From the NCBI RefSeq assembly GCF_020379485.1, contig NC_063436.1, positions 38,631,512 to 38,695,511 on the forward strand: a DNA stretch of 64,000 nt. Reading direction: 5' to 3'. This stretch comes from Brassica napus (Eukaryota > Streptophyta > Magnoliopsida > Brassicales > Brassicaceae). This document shows, piece after piece, positions 1 through 11,330 of this stretch (positions are counted from its first letter, which is position 1; the number at the start of each line of letters is the position of its first letter). Below the pieces are notes generated by a model, which ran no database searches, was not told the origin of the DNA, and was given only the letters and a program-made list of their open reading frames with translations. Both the position numbers and the translations under genes were made by a program.

Positions 1-2020
1 CGCTCCTATCGGATATAACGCTAGGCTTTTCAACCCGACAAAGCAATACCCGATAGTTAGTTCGTCCGGACAAGGACTAATATCATATGGAACCCTTACT
101 TAAAAAAAAAACATTCTTTATATATCAATCAAAAGCATCTTACAAAATTTGTTATAAATTAACCTCGAGGTTTTCGGTCAATAAATCTTATAATAAGAAA
201 TATCAAAACGCCTTTGCAAGGATAATAAAACTACCGCTGGCTAATGATGTTCCTTCCCGTCCTAGAGTTAGGTCTCCCACCTATTGGTTACCTGCATCAC
301 AAATGAGTCATGAGTAACTAGTTTACTCAGTGAGTCTAATCCCACACCCAAACACATATCAATAGTATCCCGAGCAAGCGACACCATTTGAATGCAGTGG
401 AATTATATTCCATAATTAATATAATTATAAGGCCTCTCAATCCATCCATGTGAATCTATCTTAAACATCACCTCCACTATACCCGCCAATCACTCACTCT
501 TAATATATATATATGCTAAACCCGGAAAACCACCAAGGCTAACCGAGCTTAACGGGGAATAAATATAACCATCATCTCCATCAGATATTCCAAGATAGAA
601 CATCCAACGCTGCATGCAGTTACACGGCCTCCAGGGTGCGACCCCATCATCGTGTCTTCATGACCTTGATCCATATCGCAGGACCAATTCACGGTAATGC
701 GGGACTTTTGGGAGAGTGAGTATACAATAAGACTTCACATGATTCACACTTATTAATAGAATACTTATAGATTAGTACTTGAGAACAAGTACTAAGGCTC
801 GGGATAACCTCAAAGAATTATTCTTATTAATTCTTAAGTATTTAAACTAGATAAATACTTCATATATAAATATAGATCAAGGGATAATACTTAATCAATC
901 AACCATAATTACTCCTTAATTAATACATGATTAATCCTTAATTAATCAATGATTATCCCTTAATTAATTCATGATTAATTCTTAATTAATCAACCATATT
1001 CAATATGCAATCATGCATACTCATTCATCATCTATCTAGACTCACCTTTAAATCCATGAGATTGGCTAAGGAAGACTAGACTCGGGCTCAAGCTAATCAC
1101 ACTTCACTTCTGGATCACTCTCGGTTCAGAACCATCACAAGGATCCGGCTGATCCGAATACTCTCCTTGGCCATCAGTTTTACTCAACTAATTAAACTTG
1201 ACTGGCTGTCTATCTTCAAGCTAACCACGAATTAACCGATCAAAATCAAAGGCTGAAGAACATGGGTGATTCTAAACTCTTGGACACCAAACCTTCAGCT
1301 CTTAACCACACCAGAAGACACTGGATAAAGACACAGGATGGTGAGAAAGGTTTGTCCATGCTCAATTCTCTTCTCTGAATTTTTTTCTGAATTTTTCAAC
1401 TAGTTTTTCTCACAAATTTTTCTCTCTTCTTTCTCTCTTTCTCTCTGAATTTTTCTCTGGTTTTTCTTGCAGGTTATGAACGTCCAGAGGAGAGAAGATG
1501 GTGTTTTATAACATAAGAAGTTGCTTCAGGTGAGGGTCTACTTAAACCAAAGCAAGTTGGTGTCCTTTCCCTCCCTTGAAGAAAGATTATTTTGTTTTTA
1601 TTAAACAAGCAACCAGCTTGTGACTTTCATGTGACTTTAGTGAAGCAAGAAAGCAGGTAGGTGCAGCTCATGTGACTGATTTACTGAGAAAGCAAGAAGA
1701 ATAGCTGGTGAAGGTATTAGACTGGTCGGAATTTAGTTAAGAAACTTAACGACAATTTCGGACAGTTTTCGACTAAAATTTCTCATCCTTTGAATCTCGT
1801 CTTGCTTTCAACTAAGCTTGCCTAGCTTAAATAAAATTCGACCAACATTATTAACACTCTACCAGAACTATCAATGAGAGGCCTTTCGACCACAAGACAG
1901 TCCCGTCGAGGTATTAATTCACCGGGTCGACTTTATTTTTAAATCTGATCGACTAACTCCAAACTGGTCGAGCGGAGTTTTTCTCGACCAAAAATTAACT
2001 GGCTCGTGAAGGTTATAACA
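1..2020 (-). mobile_element. Family A LTR, cut by window start
   Basis: The stretch matches the 35501-37769 LTR in order and content: the opening 'cctatcggata...taggcttttcaaccc' block, the TTAATTAA-rich stretch near 900-1000, the hairpin at 773-794, the CT-rich run at 1420-1450 and the terminus ...GGTTATAACA at 2020. The LTR sense runs on the minus strand. The outer end lies left of the window, so whether this is a solo LTR or one end of an element cannot be told. It sits inside the CACTA transposase gene, which continues directly at 2021. Confidence 0.8.
773..794. repeat. Conserved LTR hairpin, family A
   Basis: TAGTACTTG, a 4-base loop AGAA, then CAAGTACTA: a perfect 9 bp stem. The same hairpin occurs in the other A LTR copies at 27438-27459 and 36662-36683, while the sequence around it has diverged. 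Confidence 0.75.
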
Positions 2021-2208
2021 ATGCAGTTGTCGATGCAAACATCAATCATCTCCGAAGGTAACCCAAGACTATAAACCAATTTCTGAATCTTATAATAAGA
2101 TTAAGCAGACACATTGTCTTCTGGCAAATACTCTTTAAACAACTCCGCCCATGCATCCATGCAATTCTCAGGTAAATTATGATCCATTTTAATATTCAAC
2201 ATCCTAGC
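2021..2208 (-). pseudogene. CACTA (En/Spm) transposase TNP2, inner segment
   Basis: Read on the minus strand from 2208 this continues the protein that breaks off at 15625: first A-R-M-L-N-I-K, then 'DHNLPENCMDAWAELFKEYL', an in-frame TAA, and 'LVYSLGLPSEMIDVCIDNC', all typical of plant CACTA TNP2 transposases (transposase family tnp2). TNP2 is the DNA-cleaving protein of CACTA elements and acts in the nucleus. The segment is bounded by the family A LTR at 2020 and by the hAT element at 2209. The internal stop shows that the gene had decayed or is decaying. Confidence 0.8.
2201..2208. repeat. 8 bp target-site duplication of the hAT element, left copy
   Basis: ATCCTAGC immediately left of the terminal inverted repeat, repeated at 15625-15632. 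Eight base pairs is the hAT-superfamily length. Confidence 0.9.
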
Positions 2209-2228
2209 TAGGGATGTTAATACGGGCT
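2209..2228 (+). repeat. hAT left terminal inverted repeat
   Basis: TAGGGATGTTAATACGGGCT, identical to the reverse complement of 15605-15624. Confidence 0.93.
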
Positions 2229-2859
2229 TCAAACCCGTGGGCTCTAACGGGATCTGTATAAAATTTCTGGCCCGTTACCCGTTTATTTGTATGTAAAATT
2301 TAATGGGTCCATACCGGGTTACCCATTAAGGCCCGTTTAATAAATGGGCGGAGTGAATATAAAATTTCGGACCCGTTACCCATTTTGTTTTTTTTTTTTA
2401 AAGAGAAAAAGACGTCGTTAAGTTTCACTTTACATCTTTCTCAAGCCGTCGCTCTTCTTAGATCGTATCCTCTTCAAGCTCTCTGTCAATCGAATTTGAG
2501 AAATCGAGAAAAGTTATATGAATCAAACTTGAGAAATCGAGAAAAGGGTCTCTTTGTTTTCTTCATTAAGCTACGGTAAGCTACTGGTTTTGACATTTTT
2601 TCATCTTCTTCGAGAGCAATCTCTGAAACAACTCTTCCTCTGATTTTGATTATGGGTTTCAGATATCGGCAAAGGATCACCAGCTGAGGAAGAAGTATAC
2701 GATCCAACTCAGCAAGGATCACCAGCTCGTCCTTAAGGTATATACATCTCATGACTCTTACTCGTACTGTTACACATCAATGCACCGTCCTTGCTGAATA
2801 TCTTAGTCTCTTAGGGAGTGAAGAAGAGTCTCATCTTAATATTTTTGTGTATTTTCAGG

Positions 2860-3801
2860 ATGGATTTAGATTCTCTCAACACAATTGCAATCCTTGAGGC
2901 TCAAGAGGAATACATGAACATGAATGAAGAAGATGCTTTGAATGAGGAAAATGCAGTGAGTGAGGAAGAGACAGAGATGCAAGAACCAGAACCAAGTGAC
3001 ACACAAGTAGCTGAAACAACTCAAGCAACAAAACCACGCAAGAGGCGCTTAACTTCTACAGTTTGGAACGATTTTACCTCAGTTGGAGTTGAAAGTGATG
3101 GCAAGGAAAGAGGTCAGTGTAACTATTGTGGTAGAAAACTAGTGATCAATACTAAAACACATGGCACACAACACTTGCATCGCCATTTAGAAACCTGTCC
3201 AGAAAAGCCTAAGAAGGTAGATAGGGTTCCATATGATCATAAAGTTGATAGAGAGATGACTAGCGAGATCATAATCTATCATGATTTTCCGTTTAGATAT
3301 GCTGAATATAAAAAGGTTAGAGCAAGGAGTTTGTATCTCAATCCGGATTGTAAGCCAATTTGTCGACAAACTGCTGTCGCTGATGTCTTTAGAAGATATG
3401 AAATAGAAAAGGAAAAGCTTAGGAATGTGTTTGCAAAGCATCAGGGTAGAGTTTGGTTTACTTCAGATTTGTGGCTAGCTCGTCCCACTACCATGGGTTA
3501 TCTTTGTTTGACTGCCTCTTTCATTGATGATGACTGGAAATTGAACAATAAGGTTTTAGCTTTCTGCGTTCTGAAGTGTCCACACACTGGTGGAGAAATT
3601 GCTAGCACGATTATTAAGTGTTTGAAGGATTAGGGTTTGGAGAAAACGGTATTCTCTTTCACTCTGGATAACGCTACCAACAACGATAGTATGCTGATAA
3701 TACTTAAAGGGCAACTTCAGATGATGGGTGGCAGTGGTTTGTTATGTGATGGGAAGTTTATGCATGTGCGATGTTGTGCTCACATCTTAAATCTGATTGT
3801 G
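2860..3801 (+). pseudogene. hAT transposase, N-terminal part (BED zinc finger and first catalytic region)
   Basis: The likely start is the ATG at 2860, just after an intron-acceptor-like TTTTCAG. An in-frame ATG at 2818 lies upstream of that acceptor and is less likely. In order the protein shows an acidic N-terminus, a basic KPRKRR stretch, a BED zinc finger (W-N-D-F, then CNYC, then HLHRHLETC), and the RNase-H-like fold with 'FTSDLWLA' and 'LDNATNND' (catalytic Asp region), then 'CCAHILNLIVKD'. An in-frame TAG at 3631-3633 replaces an expected Trp codon. The reading frame is cut at codon K-D by the B retrotransposon at 3807 and resumes exactly at 13249. It would have bound the element's own ends and cut DNA. 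It is now non-functional. Confidence 0.9.
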
Positions 3802-3806
3802 AAAGA
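3802..3806. repeat. 5 bp TSD (AAAGA) of the nested B retrotransposon, left copy
   Basis: AAAGA precedes the LTR start TGTTGGGG and recurs directly after the right LTR at 13244-13248. Confidence 0.9.
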
Positions 3807-4080
3807 TGTTGGGGTCAAAATCGGTCACGACGGAATCAATGTCTAAAAGTCCGTAAAAATCAGCATTAACATTTTTACGAAAAAGTAATCTTCGTAAAGA
3901 TATCTTTACAAAGAGCCTTGCGGTAAAATCTTGTTCAAATCTCAATCGAACCACTAAATACCGATTGTCCGAAGGAAACATACATGTATCCAATTTGGCC
4001 ACGGACAAGCTCGAGTACGACAATCGGACCACGGACAAGCCAAGCTCGATCGATACGCGGCGACCAAGCATGCACACAGC

Positions 4081-4460
4081 CCGGTCGCTACGTAGCGAGC
4101 GAGCGTCCGTCCCGCTCGGTCGCTAAGTAGCAACCGATCTCGAGCCAAGCTCGGTCGCTACGTAGTGACCGAGTGATCGTCCCGCTCGGTCGCTACGTAG
4201 CGACCGAGCTCGAACCAAAGCTCGGTCGCTACGTAGCGACCGAGCGATCGTCCCGCTCGGTCGCTACGTAGCGACTGAGCACTCGTCCCGCTTGGTCGCT
4301 ACGTAGCGACCGAGCTCGAGCCAAAGCTCGGTCGCTACGTAGCGATCGAGCCCAAGCCAAAGCTCGGTCGCTACGTAGCGACCGAGCGCTCGTCCCGCTC
4401 GGTCGCTACGAAGCGACCGGGCTGGAGCCAAAATTCGGTCGCTGTGTAGCGATTGAACCT
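4081..4460. repeat. Palindrome array, 11 units, in the B 5' LTR
   Basis: Each unit is centred on the perfect palindrome CGGTCGCTACGTAGCGACCG, often extended to GCTC...GAGC, with alternating 8-10 base spacers of two kinds (GATCGTCCC-like and TCGAGCCAAA-like). I count 11 units by eye, the outer ones degenerate. Confidence 0.88.
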
Positions 4461-4873
4461 TTTCGAACATCGATACGACACCAGTTCTTGCATTCTCGTC
4501 AAACCTTCGAACGCTATCTCCCGAAGACCGTAGCAAGCTCAGTCCATGTTTCCCGCCATTCTAATTCATCGATCAAACTTAGCGGATTAGAAACCGCGGA
4601 AAACTCGTAGTAAACGTGTCGAGTCGGAAGACGGCCCAAAGGGACCTAAAACACGACTCGAGGCCCATCCTATGATTTTCCTAACCAAAAGCCCGTAAAC
4701 CACATCATGGTTTACGCTTGGCCCACAAGGAAGGATAAATGTCAAGTTTCCGCGGATAAATACGGAAGTTTTGAAGATAATTGTGAAGATCGGGAAAAAT
4801 GGAATATCTCCATTTTTATGCTATGACGGCTTAAGGGCAGAAGAGTAAAAGCGTAAACCGACCTTGGAGCTAG

Positions 4874-4880
4874 TATATAA
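4874..4880 (+). promoter_or_regulatory. TATA box of the B 5' LTR
   Basis: TATATAA in the block GCTAGTATATAAGGACTCCT. The block is conserved at 12661-12680 and, reversed, near 24155-24172 and 50451-50470. Confidence 0.6.
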
Positions 4881-5452
4881 GGACTCCTAGGCGAGGAGCA
4901 AGAAAAGAGAGAACTTTTTAGATTTGGAATTCTCTGCACTTAGAAACTTTAGGCTTTATTCTCGACAAGTTCGGTTTCTATGACTGGCACTCAATTACTA
5001 GACGAACTCGCCCAGGCAGTTCGATCTCTTGTCCAGCTCTATCAATTGAACTACGTTCGGCTTGATCCTTGAAAGGGGTACGTAGGCAGCCTTTAACAAG
5101 GTTCAGTCCGAAATCAATCAAAAACCTTTTCTTTATCTATTTCGTCTTTCGTTATCGAGCTGCGACTCAACTAGGTTTGAGCTATTAGGTCGCTAGAACT
5201 AAGTAACTCGCTGACAGCCTTTGCGGCCAAAGCTTTCATGATCTCTTGTAATGATCGCAACGCTCTTACGCGGACTCGAAATAAGATCAACTGTTTTCTC
5301 TAAACTCATTTGTTACCTTTTCATAATTTCCGCATATATTTGGTCACTTATCGTTGGCACTCACAGAGATCCGGGACCTCTGGGAAATTAGGGTTTTCCT
5401 AGTTTCCTTATTTAAACGGAAATCGACAGTGCGAATTTTGGTTCCCACAGTT

Positions 5453-5470
5453 TGGCGCTAGAAGGAGGGG
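5453..5470 (+). other. Primer-binding site, tRNA-Asn type
   Basis: TGGCGCTAGAAGGAGGGG lies three bases after the LTR end. It fits the complement of the 3' end of plant tRNA-Asn as I remember it (acceptor ending ...CTCCTTCTAGCG-CCA). The autonomous B copy carries a near-identical site at 23783-23801. Confidence 0.65.
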
Positions 5471-5492
5471 GGGTTACGGATTACTCTTACTC

Positions 5493-5906
5493 ATGGCCAC
5501 AAAACGCTTGATCGAAACGATGTTTGGATATATGAAAGACAAACTCGCAGCACTGACTGCTCCTATGGCCAACGCTTACGCAAACGCCGTAGTTTTCAAC
5601 AAAATCGAAAACTTAGTCGCGACCTTCCGCCACAGGAAGAGCACTAAAACAAGCTCGCGATTTCTCCCTGTAAACAAGAAAGGAAACAATAAATCTTATC
5701 AAAACCTCGTAAAGAAATCTCGATGCGTAAGGGTTTTACCAAAACACGTTTTCCGAAAATATTTCGGAAGGATAAAACTTGTTCTCCCAAAAAAACCGCT
5801 GAAAAACCTCTACGTTAATCGCGGAAAAAGGAAACACAACAAAACGCTTACACAGCTCGGTCGCTACGTAGCGACCGAGCACGCACACTGCTCGGTCGCT
5901 ACGTAG
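5493..5906 (+). CDS. Hypothetical short ORF in the B leader
   Basis: An ATG shortly after the PBS opens a frame of 137 codons. The first half is Lys/Asn-rich with no motif I recognise. The last 20 or so codons run into the palindrome array and read G-R-Y-V-A-T-E, which is the translation artefact of the palindrome. It does not resemble the gag of the autonomous B copy. It could be a vestige of a leader ORF. Coding status is doubtful. Confidence 0.2.
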   Translation: MATKRLIETMFGYMKDKLAALTAPMANAYANAVVFNKIENLVATFRHRKSTKTSSRFLPVNKKGNNKSYQNLVKKSRCVRVLPKHVFRKYFGRIKLVLPKKPLKNLYVNRGKRKHNKTLTQLGRYVATEHAHCSVAT

Positions 5907-6092
5907 CGACCGAGCACGCACACGGCTCAGTCGCTACGTAGCGACCGAGCACACACACTGCTCGGTCGCTACGTAGCGACCGAGCACACACGCTGCTCGG
6001 TCGCTACGTAGCGACCGAGCACGCACACGCTGCTCGGTCGCTACGTAGCGACCGAGCACACACACTGCTCGGTCGCTATGTAGTGACCGAGC
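5855..6092. repeat. Second palindrome array, 7 units, inside the B element
   Basis: The same CGGTCGCTACGTAGCGACCG core as in the LTR, but spaced by ACGCACACT/ACACACGCT-type linkers. It sits about 400 bp after the PBS, so the palindrome has spread between LTR and interior. Confidence 0.88.
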
Positions 6093-6112
6093 TCAAGCCA
6101 ACTCTCCACTCG

Positions 6113-8300
6113 CTACATAGCGACCTGTAAGGCCTCAGAAAGGTCCTCCTTTGGGTTCTCTTTTGAATCCTCGTCGAAACGCTTTTCGTTTCGTCTCAAT
6201 CGGAGTTTCCGTTGAGATTTTACGACGAAAACAAGTAGGACGCTTCTCGGCTTGCTTCCATTCGTTACGTAGCGACCTGTCAGACTGTCAGTCGCTACGT
6301 AGCGACCTGTAAATCCTCAAAGGGTTCCTCCTTTGCGTTCTCCTTAGAATCCTCTTCGAAACGCTTTTCGTTTCATCTCAATCGGAGTTTCCGTTGAGAT
6401 TTTATGACGAAAACAAGTGGGACTCGTCTCGGCTTGCTTCCACTCGCTACGTAGCGACCTGTCAGACTGTCAGTCGCTACGTAGCGACCTGTAAGGCCTC
6501 AGAAAGGTCCTCATTTGGGTTGTCTTTTAAATCCTCGTCGAAACGCTTTTCGTTTCGTCTCAATCGGAGTTTCCGTTTAGATTTTACGACGAAAACAAGT
6601 AGGACTCTTCTCGGCTTGCTTCCACTCGCTACGTAGCGACCTGTCAGACTGTCAGTCGCTACATAGCGACCTGTAAGGCCTCAGAAATGTCCTCCTTTGG
6701 GTTGTCTTTTGAATCCTCATCGAAACGCTTTTCGTTTCGTCTCAATCGGAGTTTCCGTTGAGATTTTACGACGAAAACAAGTAGGACGCTTCTCGGCTTG
6801 CTTCCATTCGCTACGTAGCGACCTGTCAGACTGTCAGTCGCTACGTAGCGACCTGTAAGTCCTCAAAGGGTTCCTCCTTTGCGTTCTACTTTGAATCCTC
6901 TTCGAAACGCTTTTCGTTTCGTCTCAATCGGAGTTTCGGTTGAGATTTTACGACGAAAACAAGTGGGACTCGTCTCGGCTTGCTTCCACTCGCTACGTAG
7001 CGACCTGTCTGACTGTCAGTCGCTACGTAGCGACCTGTAAGGCCTCAGAAAGGTCCTCCTTTGGGTTGTCTTTTGAATCCTCGTCGAAACGCTTTTCGTT
7101 TCGTCTCAATCGGAGTTTCTGTTTAGATTTTACGACGAAAACAAGTAGGACTCTTCTCGGCTTGCTTCAACTCGCTACGTAGCGACCTGTCAGACTGTCA
7201 GTCGCTACGTAGCGACCTGTAAGGCCTCAGTAAGGTCCTCCTTTGGGTTGTCTTTTGAATCCTCATCGAAACGCTTTTCGTTTCGTCTCAATCGGAGTTT
7301 CCGTTGAGATTTTACGACAAAAACAAGTAGGACGCTTCTCGGCTTGCTTCCATTCGCTATGTAGCGACCTGTCAGACTGTCAGTCGCTACGTAGCGACCT
7401 GTAAGTCCTCAAAGGGTTCCTCCTTTGCTTTCTCCTTTGAATCCTCTTCGAAACGCTTTTCGTTTTGTCTCAATCGGAGTTTCCGTTGAGATTTTACGAC
7501 GAAAACAAGTGGGACTCGTCTCGGCTTGCTTCCACTCGCTACGTAGTGACCTGTCAGACTGTCAGTCGCTACGTAGCGACCTGTATGGCCTCAGAAAGGT
7601 CCTCCTTTGGGTTGTCTTTTGAATCCTCATCGAAACGCTTTTCGTTTCGTCTCAATCGGAGTTTCCGTTTAGATTTTTCGACGAAAACAAGTAGGACTCT
7701 TCTCGGCTTGCTTCCACTCGCTACGTAGCGACCTGTCAGACTGTCGGTCGCTACGTAGCGACCTGTAAGGCCTCAGAAAGGTCCTCCTTTGGGTTGTCTT
7801 CTGAATCCTCATCGAAACGCTTTTCGTTTCGTCTCAATCGGAGTTTCGGTTGAGATTTTACGACGAAAACAAGTAGGACGCTTCTCGGCTTGCATCCATT
7901 CGCTATGTAGCGACCTGTCAGACTGTCAGTCGCTACGTAGCGACCTGTAAGTCCTCAAAGGGTTCCTCCTTTGCGTTCTCCTTTGAATCCTCTTCGAAAC
8001 GCTTTTCGTTTCGTCTTAATCGGAATTTCCGTTGAGATTTTACGACGAAAACAAGTGGGACTCGTCTCGGCTCCCTTCCACTCGCTATAGCGACCGAGAT
8101 GACATCCTCACTCGCTATAGCGACCTGTCAGGCCTCAAAGGGGTCCTCCTTTGCGTTCTTCTTTGAATTCTCATCGAAACGCTTTTCGTTTCTCTCAATC
8201 GGAGTTTCCGTTGAGATTTTACGACAAAAACAAGTAAACCTCATCTTAACTCCTTGGCTTGTTTCTGCTCACCCTACCTCCATCTTTGCGTTCACTTTCG
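6113..8300. repeat. 182 bp tandem repeat with three-unit higher-order structure
   Basis: The landmark CGAAACGCTTTTCG recurs at 6175, 6357, 6539, 6721, 6903, 7085, 7267, 7449, 7631, 7813 and 7995, an exact 182 bp step each time. It recurs once more at 8175 after 180 bp, and a decayed unit follows near 8310. Units fall into three types by the bases after ACAAGT (AGGACGCTTC, GGGACTCGTC, AGGACTCTTC), ordered C-B-A three times and then C-B, giving a 546 bp higher-order repeat. Each unit holds two CGCTACGTAGCG palindromes. Confidence 0.92.
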
Positions 8301-11300
8301 AATCTCGATCGAAACGTCTCTTGTTTCGCCTCGATTGAAGTTACCATTGAGACTTTACGATATAAAAAAAAACCGCAAAGACCTATTTTCTCGCATGGAT
8401 TCAGACTAATCGTATAAAACGGCAATGGTTAACTTAACACCTTAGCCGCCTTAACTATACGATTACGTTGAACCTTTTTACAAAAATCGACGTCTTATCT
8501 AAGGAGAAGATAACAGTCAAGTTCGGAAGATAAATTTCAAGTTTCAAAGGATAAACACCAATATCGGAAATGGCGAACATACACGAGAATAGGAAACGGA
8601 AATGAGCACGCAAAACTGAGAAGGGACAAAACTGCATCTTCGAGAGAACTAAGGTATTTCCGACTTGAAATTTTTGAAATCAGACTTGGAATTTTCGTAG
8701 GAAATTACTTTGAGGCTGCCATAGAACTTTAGGGAACGTAAAACCTAGGCGGATAGTCTAGCGAACTAAGTTTTAAGCGATTTTTCCTGTCTCGATATAT
8801 TGTTCCATAATTGTTCATCCAGATCTTGCAAACCGATCTAAACTCTCCGAAAGTCGAGAAACGATCGCCACGCATATCAAGCTCGCTTCCTAAAGAGAGA
8901 AAAAGTTAGAGACATGAACGTCGTCTTAAAACCGATTCGTTTCTGGCAATATTCTCGGAACCGACATATCCCAAGTCGTCAACGTGGAAACAACCAAATC
9001 ACAGTCCAAGCGTCGTCTATAAATCGTCCCGAATTATCGATCATTCCAAACATCAGGAGAGGAAACGTACACAACCCTTCAAAGTATCGGATCAACCTTT
9101 TTTCTTTCGTAAAAAAAAAAGGGGAGTAGGTACGTATACTATACTCGTATACTCCCAAACTTCAAAAAAACTTCTGCAAATCGTCAAGAATAGGCAAACG
9201 ACAATCTTAATATTCGTCTAAACGCTAGCAACATATCCAGACGATCATGAACATAATCTCAAAAACTATACATCATTTCTTGTCGCAATCATGCGTACAG
9301 AAAACTTGTACCAATATCAAACTGAAACTCGACGATTAGCCAAAGTATTGAAGCCTTTTCCGGTTTCAGAAAGCCAGTTTCGTTTTAAAAATTTCTACGA
9401 GAAATCTTCAATCACCAAAGCGTTTCTTTCAGTTTCCGTTGTACCAAGTAAGTCACGGAAAAGCATCGAAAACATTTGCGACGAAGAAAACTCGAGAATA
9501 TATGTAGCATCGTGCACATTAAAAGGATCATTTTCCTCCCGATGGTTAGCTAGAACCACTTCTGGTTGACCAATTCGTTCAAGAAACGAATGTGTCATGA
9601 GAATCCTCTCGAAAAACCTATGAAAAGCGTTCCGCGAGTAGATCGTATTGAAATAAACTTCGGTAATACTCCATGGGTAACTCCAAGCAACTTTCATCTA
9701 AGATCAAAATCACAGCGGGAACGTTTCTCGTAGAACCCGCAGAAACAATGCTACTTTGACATATGTTTACATATCACTGATTTACAACCTTCGTAAAATC
9801 GGTTATATGATATGATAAATTATCGTGTAGCCCACAGTCGGAAATCATATGATAAACTCTTCGTAACGAAACTAAGTCCTAACAACCAAACGGTTAACGG
9901 AAAATCTAAACTTTTCGAAAATTGACCAAGTTCAATACGCTCCACAATTCACTTTAAGCCCGCAACGTTTTAACCATAATACGCGGCATGTAAGGAAAAA
10001 TTCGTAACAAAGCTTTTAGAGCTATACGAAACATCCTAAAAAATGCAAGTAATACATCTCGGAAGGCCAACTCTTCACAAAGAACCATGAAGGAAAACGC
10101 TTGTTCCCATGGACAAATTTACACGACACCTCAGTCATAATTCCTCGATCGCAAATAAAGCTATTAGCATCCGAGCAGGAACAACAATTTTTGGCTGCGA
10201 ACATTCATAGTCAAACCAGAACGTTTCTCAAACACAGGACTAATACTAAACCCTCGCAACATCGCGAAATATCTTCAAAGCCCGCGAACATTTCAAGCAC
10301 GAAACGTGGCATACGAAAGAATAACAAATCTTCAGCATCGCGAGACGTCGCGGACGCCTGAAGATTAGTTCTTCGACGAAATTTCCTTCCTCGATAAAAA
10401 CACCTTCATGGAAGACCAGACAGTCATACGCACTAACATCTTGTCAAAACATATTCTTCGCGAAGACTCAAAATAGTAATTTTTACCATTAAGTTTGTTG
10501 CTGATCACAACAAACTCTTAAACGTCCTAAACAGACTTAGCCATCTCGTAGAAGATGACTCTCTTACATCCGACACAAGGATAATAGCGCTATAAAAGAA
10601 ATCCGAAATTTTGGTCTAGCACTTCCGGTTTCCGGAGAGATGCTCGATTCGTATCAAACAAGTCGTATAAGCCGAGAACCTATCGCGGACTTTAAATCGA
10701 TACGAATCAGGAAGAAATCGCAACAGGAAAAACGATAGCCGGCCAGTCACCGCACAATCCTTAAACCGAAAGTAAACCTAGGTCTTGCCCTAAACCCAGC
10801 GCACTGGTCTCTAACATCTCTAGGCATAGTATCAAACACCCTGATACGAGATCCCAAAATTTGTCTCTTTGCCAATATTCGAACGTCTTCAGAAAAATCC
10901 CGCAAGTTTACACACTGCGGAAAACTCTCGAAACAGATTATGGATATGGCAATACACACAGAGTTAGATTACGAGACGACAACTCGTAGTCTTCCCTCTA
11001 CACCCATACAAAATGCCATCGGCAGCAACACGCCTTATAACCGCTACATAAAAACTAGACCATAAAGGTCCTACTGGAAAACTAGTCATAAGAACCTTAA
11101 ACTCTAAGACGAACTACGAAAGGCTTGATCCCTTCAACAAGGGTACGTAGGCAGCCGTCATAAGGCGCAGCCCCAATCTTATCGCGTTCTATTTTTAGAA
11201 GAGCGAGAAGACCATTTACCACTGACCTTTTCAACCATTAATTCCGCCTAACTCACTTGCCTAACTTGCCAGGCCACTCGCTAGAACCTCACGCTGTAAA

Positions 11301-11312
11301 CTCATGGTTCTA
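8301..11312. other. B element interior without recognisable genes
   Basis: About 3 kb with only short chance frames. I see no retrotransposon protein motif on either strand. Just before the polypurine tract, at 11111-11156, is a copy of the GAACTACG...GGGTACGTAGGCAGCC motif that also occurs in both LTRs. Confidence 0.6.
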
Positions 11313-11330
11313 ACAAGCTGGGGGGCTAAC
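11313..11330 (+). other. Polypurine tract of the B element
   Basis: CAAGCTGGGGGGCTAAC directly precedes the 3' LTR start TGTTGGGG. It is G-rich as expected for the plus-strand primer, with a CTAAC tail. Confidence 0.7.

Larger units (their letters stand above)
3807..5449 (+). repeat. Family B 5' LTR (1643 bp)
   Basis: Starts TGTTGGGGTC and ends GGTTCCCACA, with an array of palindromes at 4081-4460 and a TATA box at 4874-4880. It is 270 bp shorter than the 3' LTR because its palindrome array has fewer units. Confidence 0.9.

Noticed and set aside
6113..8300. Brassica centromeric satellite (CentBr, about 176 bp)
   Set aside because: The period is 182 bp, and the sequence is built around the family B palindrome and lies within LTR-bounded DNA. 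I see no resemblance to CentBr as I remember it.
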